Source: Nonomuraea muscovyensis (GTDB taxonomy: Bacteria; Actinomycetota; Actinomycetes; Streptosporangiales; Streptosporangiaceae). From it: DNA of 64,000 nucleotides. The notes beneath the pieces are model-generated. The model was not told the origin of the DNA. It worked only from the letters and a program-made list of their open reading frames with translations, and made no database searches. Position numbers and translations under genes: made by a program. Below, piece by piece: positions 19,328 to 27,447 of this stretch. Position 1 is the first letter of the stretch; each line of letters starts with the position of its first letter. The stretch is taken from positions 1,240,001 to 1,304,000 of the forward strand of contig NZ_JACHJB010000003.1 of the NCBI RefSeq assembly GCF_014207745.1, written 5' to 3'.

Positions 19328-19367
19328 ACGCGTCATATCGCGTTTGCAGCGACACGATATGACGCGT
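19328..19367. promoter_or_regulatory. Perfect 13-bp inverted repeat operator
   Basis: ACGCGTCATATCG (19328-19340) is repeated exactly in inverse as CGATATGACGCGT (19355-19367), with a 14-base spacer. One arm covers the -10 box of the monooxygenase promoter and the other sits just downstream of the expected transcription start, the classic layout for repression. No regulator gene is adjacent, so the repressor is encoded elsewhere. Confidence 0.7.
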
Positions 19368-19382
19368 TCTGAGGACGGTCAA
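19354..19382 (-). promoter_or_regulatory. Promoter of the FAD monooxygenase gene
   Basis: On the minus strand, TTGACC (19377-19382) is followed after exactly 17 bases by TATCGT (19354-19359), a good housekeeping-sigma promoter lying 44 bases before the ATG. Confidence 0.6.
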
Positions 19383-19707
19383 GACATATCTCGATGGTGA
19401 GGGGTGGCCCCCGCCAGGACAAGCGGGGACCTGTTCCCGCGGGCGCGGGCGTCGCTCGGGCCGGCGACTGCACGAGCCGGGCGGTAGGGCTCAGGAGAGC
19501 CCGCGCGGGTGAGGAAGGCCCGCGCGCCTCAGCCAGCCCGCACCGATCAGAAGGCTCGCGCGAGCCCGGAAGCCTGCACGGATCAGAAGGCTCGCGCGGG
19601 TGAGGAAGGCCGGCGCGGGTCGAAACACTCGCGCGGGTCAGAGCTCCGCATGGGCCAGGAAGGCTGTGCGGGCCAGGAAGGCTGTGCGGGCGGAACGCCT
19701 GTGCGGG
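19383..19707. repeat. Non-coding stretch with degenerate 18-19-bp repeats
   Basis: No gene supported. From about 19500 to 19715 a degenerate unit of roughly 18-19 bases (GGCCAGGAAGGCTGTGCG and variants such as GATCAGAAGGCTCGCGCG) recurs many times and runs into the 3' end of the thiamine-binding protein gene. Confidence 0.65.
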
Positions 19708-19998
19708 TCAGGGGAGGTGGCGTTCCAGGGACTCCAGCTTGCTGGTCATCCCGTCGGTGACGCCCTCGCGGATGTCGGCCTTCAGGACGAGGCTGACCCG
19801 TGGCGCGACTTCGGCCACCGCCTCGACGGCGCGCCGGACCACGTCCATCACCTCGTCCCACTCACCCTCGATCGTGGTGAACATGGCGTCCGTCCGGTTG
19901 GGCAGCCCGCTGTCCCGGACGACCTTCACGGCCCGGGCCACCGGCTCGGCGACCCCTTCGCCGACGCCGAGCGGGGTGATGGAGAATGCGACGATCAC
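19708..19998 (-). CDS. MTH1187-family thiamine-binding protein
   Basis: 96-residue small alpha/beta protein of the MTH1187/YkoF-like (DUF77) family; members bind thiamine or its precursors. The pattern [20 protein letters not shown] at the start and the [11 protein letters not shown] segment are typical. GTG 19998 has a strong GAGGAGG upstream, so the frame upstream of it is not used. It follows ung and a small acidic protein on the same strand and is probably the last gene of that operon. Confidence 0.82.
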   Translation of the reverse strand: MIVAFSITPLGVGEGVAEPVARAVKVVRDSGLPNRTDAMFTTIEGEWDEVMDVVRRAVEAVAEVAPRVSLVLKADIREGVTDGMTSKLESLERHLP

Positions 19999-20076
19999 GG
20001 TGAGACCTCCTCGGCGGCATGGGACGGGGCGAGCCACGGCACGGGGTGTGTCCAGCGCCGTGGCCCGCGCCGGGCG

Positions 20077-20400
20077 TCAGGCGTGGTCATGCTCCTCGTG
20101 GTCCTCGTCCTCACTGGGCCCCTCCGAGGGCTCGACCCCCAGCACGGCCTCGCGTGGCTCGATCTCGTCGATGTGCTCGACGAGCTGCAGCACGTGGTCA
20201 GGCTCGATCAACCACTGCAGCGCGGAGGCGCCGGTCTCGTCGGAGGCGACGAGCTCGGCCTGCTCGGCCCGCTCCTCGTCGGTGAGCTCGGCGTCGGGAT
20301 GCCGAATCTCGGCCAGCGCGGCGGCCTGCAGCGCGTCCACGTCGAGCACCTCCACGGTCAGCTCGACCGTCAGGCGCAGAAACTTCTCGTTATCGCTCAT
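20077..20400 (-). CDS. Small acidic protein of unknown function
   Basis: 107 residues, very acidic, with a C-terminal tail of Glu/Asp/His (SEDEDHEEHDHA) that could bind metal. No known domain is recognised; the first 85 residues could form an alpha/beta fold. It starts 10 bases after the ung stop and precedes the thiamine-binding protein gene by 78 bases, so it is most likely translated from the ung transcript. Confidence 0.6.
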   Translation of the reverse strand: MSDNEKFLRLTVELTVEVLDVDALQAAALAEIRHPDAELTDEERAEQAELVASDETGASALQWLIEPDHVLQLVEHIDEIEPREAVLGVEPSEGPSEDEDHEEHDHA

Positions 20401-20410
20401 GGCGACGATG

Positions 20411-21088
20411 CTAGGGCAGCTTCCACTCGACGGGGGCCGCGCCTTGCTGGACGAGCAGCTCGTTCGCCCGGCTGAACGGCCGTGAGCCGAAGAAGCCGTT
20501 GCGTGCCGACAGCGGCGACGGGTGGGCGGACTCGATGCGCGGCACGCTGCCGAGCATCGGCGCCAGGTTGCGCGCGTCGCGGCCCCACAGGATGGCCACC
20601 AGCGGCTTGTCGCGGGTCACGAGGGCGCGGATGGCCTGCTCGGTGACCTCTTCCCAACCCTTGCCCCGGTGCGAGGCGGGCTTGCCGGGCATCACGGTCA
20701 GCACCCTGTTGAGCAGCAGCACGCCCTGCTCGGCCCACGGCGTCAGGTCGCCGTTGGCGGGACGGGGCAGGCCCAGATCGCTCTCCATCTCCTTGTAGAT
20801 GTTGAGCAGGCTGCCCGGCAACGGCCGGACGTCCGCGGCGACGGAGAAGGACAACCCGATGGGGTGTCCGGGGGTCGGGTAGGGGTCCTGCCCGACGATC
20901 AGCACCTTGACCTCGTCGAAGGGCTGGTTGAAGGCACGCAGCACGTGCGCGCCGGCGGGCAGGTACTGCCTGCCCTCGGCGATCTCCTTGCGGAGGAACT
21001 CGCCCATGTGGGAGATCCGTTCGGCGACGGGCTCAAGAGCCTGTGCCCATCCGGCTTCGACGATTTCGTTCAGGGGACGACCGGCCAT
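20411..21088 (-). CDS. ung: Uracil-DNA glycosylase, family 1
   Basis: 225-residue enzyme that removes uracil from DNA to start base-excision repair. The water-activating motif GQDPYP (D68) and the minor-groove HPSPLS motif near residue 190 are intact, and the length matches family 1 enzymes. It heads an operon with the two small genes downstream. The ABC importer operon ends just upstream on the same strand, behind a hairpin terminator. Confidence 0.95.
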   Translation of the reverse strand: MAGRPLNEIVEAGWAQALEPVAERISHMGEFLRKEIAEGRQYLPAGAHVLRAFNQPFDEVKVLIVGQDPYPTPGHPIGLSFSVAADVRPLPGSLLNIYKEMESDLGLPRPANGDLTPWAEQGVLLLNRVLTVMPGKPASHRGKGWEEVTEQAIRALVTRDKPLVAILWGRDARNLAPMLGSVPRIESAHPSPLSARNGFFGSRPFSRANELLVQQGAAPVEWKLP

Positions 21089-21164
21089 GGCCGATGAGCT
21101 TATCCAGGTCTGGTACGGCCTGCGCGCCGATCGGGCCTGCCGGCCGTACCAGAATGATCACAAC

Positions 21165-21199
21165 GGAGCCCCGCACCCCCCCGAGGAGTGCGGGGTTCC
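21165..21199 (-). terminator. Hairpin terminator of the sugar importer operon
   Basis: GGAGCCCCGCAC (21165-21176) pairs with GTGCGGGGTTCC (21188-21199): 11 of 12 Watson-Crick pairs plus one G-U, with an 11-base loop. It lies 15 bases after the stop of the last permease gene (21214). Confidence 0.75.
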
Positions 21200-21213
21200 G
21201 CGGCGAACGGTCC

Positions 21214-22122
21214 CTACTTGACCGAGCCCGCCATCATGCCCTGCACGAAGTAGCGCTGGAACGCGAAGAACAGGATCAGCGGGATGATCAGCGACAGGAA
21301 GGCGCCGGAGGACAGGATGTCCACGTTGGAGCCGAACTGCCGCATCTGGGACTGGAGCGCCTTGGTCATCGGCTGGCTGCCGGTGTCGGCGAAGACCAGC
21401 GCGATGAGCATGTCGTTCCACACCCAGAGGAACTGGAAGATGCCGAGCGAGGCGATCGCCGGCTTGCCCAGCGGGAACACCACGGTGGCGAAGATCTTCC
21501 ACTCCGACGCGCCGTCCATCCGGGCCGCCTCCAGCAGGGAGGAGGGGATGCCGACGAAGAAGTTGCGGAGCAGGAAGATGGCGAACGGCAGGCCGAACGC
21601 GACGTGGAAGAGCACCACGCCGGGGATCGACCCGAAGATCCCCATGCCGCCGTAGAACGAGGCGATCGGGATGAGCGCGATCTGGATCGGCACGATGAGC
21701 AGCCCGATCACGACGAGGAAGAGCGTGTCGCGGCCCGGGAACTCCATCCAGGCGAAGGCGTAGGCCGCCATGGCGGCGATGCCGATCACCAGGACCGTGG
21801 TGGGCACCGTGATGGCCACGGTGTTCCAGAACGACGCGGTGAAGCCGCTGGACAGCAGGTTGGCGTAGTTCTGGAGGGTCAGCTCCGCGGGCTTGGTGAA
21901 GACGGTCCACCAGCCCTCGGCGTTGTTGACCTCGACCGTCCGCATCGAGACGACCAGCAGGCCGAGCGTCGGTACCAGCCAGAACAGGCCGAGCAGCACC
22001 ATGACGACCTGGATGGTGCCGCTGCCGACCCGGTCGACGATGCGGCTGGCCAGGCCCCTGCGCGGGGCGCCCGTGTGCAGTCCGGAGGCGGCGGGAGCAG
22101 CCGGGGCTGTCGCGGTGGTCAT
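21214..22122 (-). CDS. Sugar ABC transporter permease, MalG type
   Basis: 302-residue inner-membrane permease with six predicted helices and the cytoplasmic EAA loop (LLEAARMDGASEWKIF) that docks the ATPase. An N-terminal 25-residue Ala-rich cytoplasmic tail precedes the first helix. ATG 22122 overlaps the stop of the upstream permease (ATGA) and has GGAGGGA upstream. It is the second channel half of a carbohydrate importer; no ATPase gene is in the operon, so a shared MsiK/SugC-like ATPase encoded elsewhere is expected. Confidence 0.87.
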   Translation of the reverse strand: MTTATAPAAPAASGLHTGAPRRGLASRIVDRVGSGTIQVVMVLLGLFWLVPTLGLLVVSMRTVEVNNAEGWWTVFTKPAELTLQNYANLLSSGFTASFWNTVAITVPTTVLVIGIAAMAAYAFAWMEFPGRDTLFLVVIGLLIVPIQIALIPIASFYGGMGIFGSIPGVVLFHVAFGLPFAIFLLRNFFVGIPSSLLEAARMDGASEWKIFATVVFPLGKPAIASLGIFQFLWVWNDMLIALVFADTGSQPMTKALQSQMRQFGSNVDILSSGAFLSLIIPLILFFAFQRYFVQGMMAGSVK

Positions 22123-23504
22123 GCGTTCTCCCTCCTGAACCTGCGGATGTTCATGATCATGAAGGGCAGGACCAGGATGAGCAGGAAGATCGCCAGGGCG
22201 CTGCCGAGCCCCTGGTTGTTCCCGCCGCCGAACGACACGCGCCACATCTCCAGCGCGACCACGTTCGCGTTCGGTTGGACCGAGGACGGCGCGATGATGA
22301 AGACCAGGTCGAACACCTTCAAGGTATTGATGATCATCGTCACGAAGACGACGAGCAGCACCGGCGAGAGCAACGGCACGGTGATCTTGCGGAACACCTG
22401 CCACTCCGTGGCGCCGTCGATGCGGGCCGCCTCCAGCGCGTCACGCGGGATGGCCGCCAGGCCGGCCGCGATCAGCACCATGGCGAACCCGGCCCACACC
22501 CAGACGAACGCGCCGATGATCGCCGGTGTGATGAGCGTGGGGCCGAGCCAGGTGAGGCCGTTGTAGGCGGCCTCGAAGTTCGACTGCGGCAGCCGCACGA
22601 CGTAGGAGCCGGCGGCCAGGCCCTCGAAGCGGAACGAGCCGTCCTCGGCGGTGGTGGCGGTCGCCGCCACCTGGCCGTCGTTGCCGACCGCCTCCACCGT
22701 CATGCCCGGCAGGCCCTTCTCGCCTGCGTCCACGGCGCCGCTCTGGCCGCCGCCGCCCGGGGTGAAGTCGAACCAGACCGTGCCGGACAGCTCGTTGCCG
22801 CCCTGCGGGGTCTTGGCGGTCTGGGCGTTCCCAGGCATGACCGCCGGCTTGACGCCGACGATCGGGACCAGCACCGGCTGCCCGGTCTGGGCGGGCTGCT
22901 TGGTGACGACCGCGCCGCCCTGGTCCGCGACCGGCGACTGGTCGCCCTCGCGGGGGCGGGCCTCCGGGTAGCCCTGGGAGGAGGAGAACGTGTCGTTGAT
23001 CGTGGTGAGCACGGCGTTGGCCACGCCCTTGTCGGGGTCCTCGTCGTACACGAGGCGGAAGATGACGCCGGCGGCCATCAGCGAGACCGCCATCGGCATG
23101 AACACGATCAGCTTGAACGCCGTCGCCCACCGGATGCGCTCGGTCAGCACCGCGAAGATGAGGCCCAGCACGGTGATGACGATCGGCGCGACGATCACCC
23201 AGATCAGGTTGTTCCTGATCGTGGTGAGCATGCCGCCGTCGGTGAAGATCGTGATGTAGTTGCCGAGCCCGACGAAACCGGAGCCGGTCGCGTCGAAGAG
23301 GCTGCGGAAGATCGAGTAGACGATCGGGTAGACCACCCAGACTCCGAGCAGCAGCGCCGCCGGGAGCAGGAAGGCGATCGCGACCACGGGGGAGGGGCCG
23401 AGGCGTCGTGTGCGGGGGGTATCAGCTGGTCCGGAAGCGCCCCCGCGCGAGTCGTTACCCTCGCGCGGGGCCGTCGGGCCGTCCAACCGTTCGGTCACGG
23501 CCAT
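22119..23504 (-). CDS. Sugar ABC transporter permease, MalF type, with a large extracytoplasmic insert
   Basis: 461 residues against about 300 for the usual family. Helices at about 39-66, 100-122 and 130-153 are followed by an insert of about 160 residues (155-318), then the remaining three helices with EAA loop EAARIDGATEWQVF near 358. Within the insert, residues 239-306 look like an SdrD/Cna-B type beta-sandwich (SGTVWFD, KGLPGMTVEAV, EDGSFRFEGLAAGSYVVRLP). The stretch before it is Pro/Gln-rich and probably flexible. The insert faces outside and may contact the binding proteins or cell wall. Start ATG 23504 or GTG 23498. Confidence 0.85.
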   Translation of the reverse strand: MAVTERLDGPTAPREGNDSRGGASGPADTPRTRRLGPSPVVAIAFLLPAALLLGVWVVYPIVYSIFRSLFDATGSGFVGLGNYITIFTDGGMLTTIRNNLIWVIVAPIVITVLGLIFAVLTERIRWATAFKLIVFMPMAVSLMAAGVIFRLVYDEDPDKGVANAVLTTINDTFSSSQGYPEARPREGDQSPVADQGGAVVTKQPAQTGQPVLVPIVGVKPAVMPGNAQTAKTPQGGNELSGTVWFDFTPGGGGQSGAVDAGEKGLPGMTVEAVGNDGQVAATATTAEDGSFRFEGLAAGSYVVRLPQSNFEAAYNGLTWLGPTLITPAIIGAFVWVWAGFAMVLIAAGLAAIPRDALEAARIDGATEWQVFRKITVPLLSPVLLVVFVTMIINTLKVFDLVFIIAPSSVQPNANVVALEMWRVSFGGGNNQGLGSALAIFLLILVLPFMIMNIRRFRRENA

Positions 23505-23510
23505 ACCTCT

Positions 23511-24833
23511 TTACTTCCAGGCCTTCTTGGCTTCGGCCTCCAGGGCCTCCTGGGCGCCCTTGACGTCGCTCGGGTTGCGCAGGAAGTCCTGCAGGACCTT
23601 CCACTCGCCCTTGCCGTCGGTGCCGCCGAAGGCGCTCGGCGCCAGGTCGGACATGTCGTAGCGGACGGCGTCACCGGCCGAGACGATGGTCTGGCCGAGC
23701 TGCTTGGTCAGCTCGTCGGGGTAGTTGTCGGGGGAGACGTTCTTGTTGGGGGACAGGTAGCCGGGGAGCTTGGCCCAGACCTCGCCGCCCTCCTTGGAGG
23801 CCAGGAACTCCAGCAGCGCCATGGCGCCGGGGGAGTCCTTCATCGCGACGGCGACGTCACCGCCGAGCACGACCGGGGCGGTGTCGCCCGCCTTGGGGAA
23901 CGGGAAGTACTTGGCGTCCTCGCCGACCTTGGCGCCGGCCTGGACCACCGGGGTGGCGACGAAGTCGGCCTCGATGACCATGGCGGCCTTCTTCTGGCCG
24001 AAGACCTTGGTGACGCAGGTGGGGAAGTCGGTCTGCAGGGCGCCGGAGTTGCCCTCGGCGACGAACTCCTTCTTGCCCGCGATCTGCGCGATCTTCTCCA
24101 GCGCGGTGGTCACGCTGGGGTCGGTCCACGGGATCTCGTGCTTGGCGAGCTGGTCGTACTTCTCGGGGCCGGCCGTCGAGAGGTAGACGTTCTCGAACAG
24201 GTCGGTCAGGGTCCAGCCGGAGGCGCCGCAGAAGGAGAACGGCGGGGTGCCGGAGTCGGCGATGGTCTGGGCGCCCTTGACCAGCTCGTCCCAGGTGGTG
24301 GCCGGCTGCACGCCGGCGTCCTCGAACGCCTGCGCCCGGTACCACACCAGCGACTTGTGGGCCGCCTTGACCAGCACGCCGTAGACCTTGCCGTCGGCGG
24401 AGCCCAGCTCCTTCCAGTACGGCGTGTAGTTGTCGTCGATCTGCTTGGTGACCGTGTCGGTGAGCGGCTTGAGCGCGTTCTGCTCGGCGTACTGCTGCAC
24501 CAGGCCCGGCTGCGGGAGGATCGCCACGTCGGGCGGGCTGCCGCCCTGGATGCGCGGGCCGAGGTAGGCGCCGGTGTCCTCGCCGGTGGAGGCGTAGGTG
24601 ACCTCGGCGCCGGTCTTGTCGGAGAACGCCTTGAGCACCTGCTCGAAGTTCTTCTGCTCGTCACCGGTCCACTTGGCGGCGACCTCGAGCTTGACGCCCT
24701 CCAGCGTCTTGGCCCCGCCGCCCGCGCTGGCCGAACTCGACGCGGTGGGCTGCGTGGTGGTGGGGGCGTTGCCGCAGGCGGCGACTGCTACCGCGAGCCC
24801 GGCCAGGACCGCTGCTGTTCTGGCTGATCGCAT
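23511..24833 (-). CDS. Sugar-binding lipoprotein of the ABC importer (first of two)
   Basis: 440-residue extracellular solute-binding protein of family 1. The signal peptide ends in lipobox VAAC (Cys20), followed by a Ser/Thr linker and a two-lobed sugar-binding fold with aromatic-rich segments typical for oligosaccharide binding. GAGGTC precedes ATG 24833. It lies six bases before the MalF-type permease and seven bases after another binding-protein gene. The ligand is probably an alpha-glucoside such as maltodextrin or trehalose given the neighbourhood, but sequence alone does not say. Confidence 0.87.
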   Translation of the reverse strand: MRSARTAAVLAGLAVAVAACGNAPTTTQPTASSSASAGGGAKTLEGVKLEVAAKWTGDEQKNFEQVLKAFSDKTGAEVTYASTGEDTGAYLGPRIQGGSPPDVAILPQPGLVQQYAEQNALKPLTDTVTKQIDDNYTPYWKELGSADGKVYGVLVKAAHKSLVWYRAQAFEDAGVQPATTWDELVKGAQTIADSGTPPFSFCGASGWTLTDLFENVYLSTAGPEKYDQLAKHEIPWTDPSVTTALEKIAQIAGKKEFVAEGNSGALQTDFPTCVTKVFGQKKAAMVIEADFVATPVVQAGAKVGEDAKYFPFPKAGDTAPVVLGGDVAVAMKDSPGAMALLEFLASKEGGEVWAKLPGYLSPNKNVSPDNYPDELTKQLGQTIVSAGDAVRYDMSDLAPSAFGGTDGKGEWKVLQDFLRNPSDVKGAQEALEAEAKKAWK

Positions 24834-24840
24834 AATGACC

Positions 24841-26088
24841 TCACTGGGTTCTCAGGATCTCTTCGAGTTCGGATTTCACGGAGGCCGCCACGTCGCGGGC
24901 GGACTCCGTGTAAGGGGGGCTGAGCGCCTTGGAGACCGAACTGGCGATCACCAGGCTCAGCTGGTTGTAGTTCGCGCTCACCGGCCGCGGCTTGGCGGCG
25001 AGGATGCTCTGCTTGAGCACGGGCAGGTAGGGGAAGCGCCTGGTGAGCTCGGGGTCGTCGTAGAGCTCGGTCCACACCGGCGGGAACGACCCTTCGGTGA
25101 GCACCCGGCGCTGGTTGTCCAGGCCCGTGAAGTAGCGGATGAACTCCTGCGCGGTTTGCTGGTGCTTGGAGGAGGCGCTGACGGCGAGGTTGGCCCCGCC
25201 GAGCGTGCTGGATCCCGGCCCGTCGAGACCGGGGAGCATGGTCACCCCCACCTTGCCGCCCAGCTCGGCCCTGGCCGGCCCGTAGGCGTGCGGCCAGTTG
25301 CGGGCGAAGGCGAGGCGGCCTTCCTGGAAGGCCAGGCGTGACTCCTCCTCCTTGTAGCTCAGGGACTCGGTGGGGATCCAGCCCTCCCGCAGTCCCTGGC
25401 GGAGGAAGTCGAGCGCGGTGCCGGCCTTGGCCACGTCCAGGGTGACCTTGGTGCCGTCGGGACTGACGACCTGGCTGCCGGCCGACTGCACAGCCTCGGA
25501 GAAGTTGACCGTCAATCCCTCGTACGCGAGGAACTGGCCGCCGTAACCTCCTATAGCGTGCTTCTTGGTTACTTCTTGTGCTTGTTCGCGAAGTTCCGCC
25601 CAGGTTCGGGGCGGCTTCTTCACCAGATCGGTGCGGTAGTAGAGCAGTCCCGCGTTGCTCGTGTACGGAACGGCCCACAGCTTGTCCTTGTAGACCGCGG
25701 TCTCCACGACGGGCGGCAGGAACCTGTCGAGCGGGAAGAACCCGCGCTCCAGGGGGATGATCCAGCCGTTCTCCGCGAACTCCGCGGTCCACACCACGTC
25801 CAGTCCGAGCACGTCGTAGCGGGTGCTGCGGGCCTGGAGGTTGGCGACCATCTGCGCGCGCTGCTCGTCCGCGGCTTCGGGCAGTTCGAGGAGCGTCACC
25901 TTCTCGGCCGGGTGGGCCTGGTTCCAGCGATCCAGCAAGGGTTGCAGGTACGCCGTGGTGTCGCGGCCGGTGGCGAACGTGATCGGGCCGGTTCCGCCCG
26001 TTCCCGTGTCGCCGCCGCCCTCGTTGCCCGCAACCGCGCACCCGGCCGTCACGAGCACGGCCATGGTGAGCGAGAGCGCGCGAAGCAC
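24841..26088 (-). CDS. Second sugar-binding lipoprotein of the ABC importer
   Basis: 415-residue family 1 solute-binding lipoprotein with lipobox VTAGC (Cys17). Segments TSNAGLLYYRTDLV and YDVLGLDVVWTAEFAENGW resemble the trehalose-binding LpqY/ThuE group. It heads the operon: GTG 26088 has GGAGGT upstream and a promoter 55 bases away. It is clearly different in sequence from the next binding protein, so the two are old paralogs or have different ligands rather than a recent duplication. Confidence 0.87.
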   Translation of the reverse strand: MLRALSLTMAVLVTAGCAVAGNEGGGDTGTGGTGPITFATGRDTTAYLQPLLDRWNQAHPAEKVTLLELPEAADEQRAQMVANLQARSTRYDVLGLDVVWTAEFAENGWIIPLERGFFPLDRFLPPVVETAVYKDKLWAVPYTSNAGLLYYRTDLVKKPPRTWAELREQAQEVTKKHAIGGYGGQFLAYEGLTVNFSEAVQSAGSQVVSPDGTKVTLDVAKAGTALDFLRQGLREGWIPTESLSYKEEESRLAFQEGRLAFARNWPHAYGPARAELGGKVGVTMLPGLDGPGSSTLGGANLAVSASSKHQQTAQEFIRYFTGLDNQRRVLTEGSFPPVWTELYDDPELTRRFPYLPVLKQSILAAKPRPVSANYNQLSLVIASSVSKALSPPYTESARDVAASVKSELEEILRTQ

Positions 26089-26112
26089 CTTGTTACCTCC
26101 ATGTTCAATGGG

Positions 26113-26200
26113 GTTACATACGTGTTAGGTAGATGCATTCATGTTATGCACACAGGTAATCTGTGGGTCAACGGATAGCGATGTAACGCCTACGTAACAC
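26113..26200. promoter_or_regulatory. Related TTAC/ACGT-rich motifs in the importer-PadR intergenic region
   Basis: GTTACATACGTGTTA (26113-26127) and the inverse-related ATGTAACGCCTACGTAACAC (26181-26200) flank the importer promoter. PadR regulators often bind AT-rich ATGT/ACAT dyads, so these are candidate PadR sites close to the regulator's own start at 26216. Confidence 0.35.
26143..26171 (-). promoter_or_regulatory. Promoter of the importer operon with a palindrome in its spacer
   Basis: On the minus strand, TTGACC (26166-26171) and CATAAC (26143-26148) are separated by exactly 17 bases. The spacer contains the perfect palindrome CACAG-N5-CTGTG (26151-26165), a likely operator. The repressor could be the divergent PadR protein or an unlinked sugar regulator. 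Confidence 0.55.
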
Positions 26201-26215
26201 AAGGGGAGGTGAGGC

Positions 26216-26718
26216 GTGCGGCTACACCTGCTGGCGCTTCTGGCTAAAGAGCCGGCCCACGGCTACGAGCTGAAGCAGGCACTCGAGCAGACCTTCGGCA
26301 GCGCCTACCCCTCCCCCAACATCGGCCAGATCTACGTCACCCTCAGCAGGCTGGAGAAGGACGGCCTGGTCAAGGCCGTGGACGTCGAGCAGTCCAACCG
26401 GCCGAACAAGAAGGTCTACTACCTGACCGCCAAGGGCCGCGAGACCCTCACCCTCTGGGTGGACGAGCCCACCGAGGGTCCCCGGGTGCGCGACGAGTTC
26501 TTCATGAAGCTGGTGCTGGCCCCGCTCACCGGCATCGCCGACCGCATGGTGCTCATCAGCCGTCAGCGGCGGCACTATCTTTCCCTCATGGGCGACCTCA
26601 ACGATCTCCTCTCCCGCACGGCGCCTGACGACCACGTGCAGTCCCTGCTCATCGAAGGAGCGATGCTCCACCTGCAGGCCGACCTCGACTGGCTGGAGCG
26701 CTGCCAGGAGGACCTGAC

Positions 26719-26722
<4 letters not shown>
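26216..26722 (+). CDS. PadR-family transcriptional regulator
   Basis: 168-residue PadR protein: an N-terminal winged helix (LHLLALLAKEPAHGYELKQAL, then SPNIGQIYVTLSRLEKDGLV as recognition region) and a C-terminal helical dimerisation domain. GTG 26216 has AAGGGGAGGT upstream. The end overlaps the start of an ABC ATPase by four bases (GTGA), so the regulator is made with the transporter it most likely represses. PadR proteins of this kind respond to small-molecule effectors or drugs; the effector here is unknown. Confidence 0.88.

Positions 26723-27443
<721 letters not shown>

Positions 27444-27447
<4 letters not shown>

Noticed and set aside
24788-26041. 417-codon frame overlapping the second binding-protein gene on the same strand
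   Set aside because: It is out of frame with the lipoprotein, which has a signal, lipobox, strong ribosome site and promoter.
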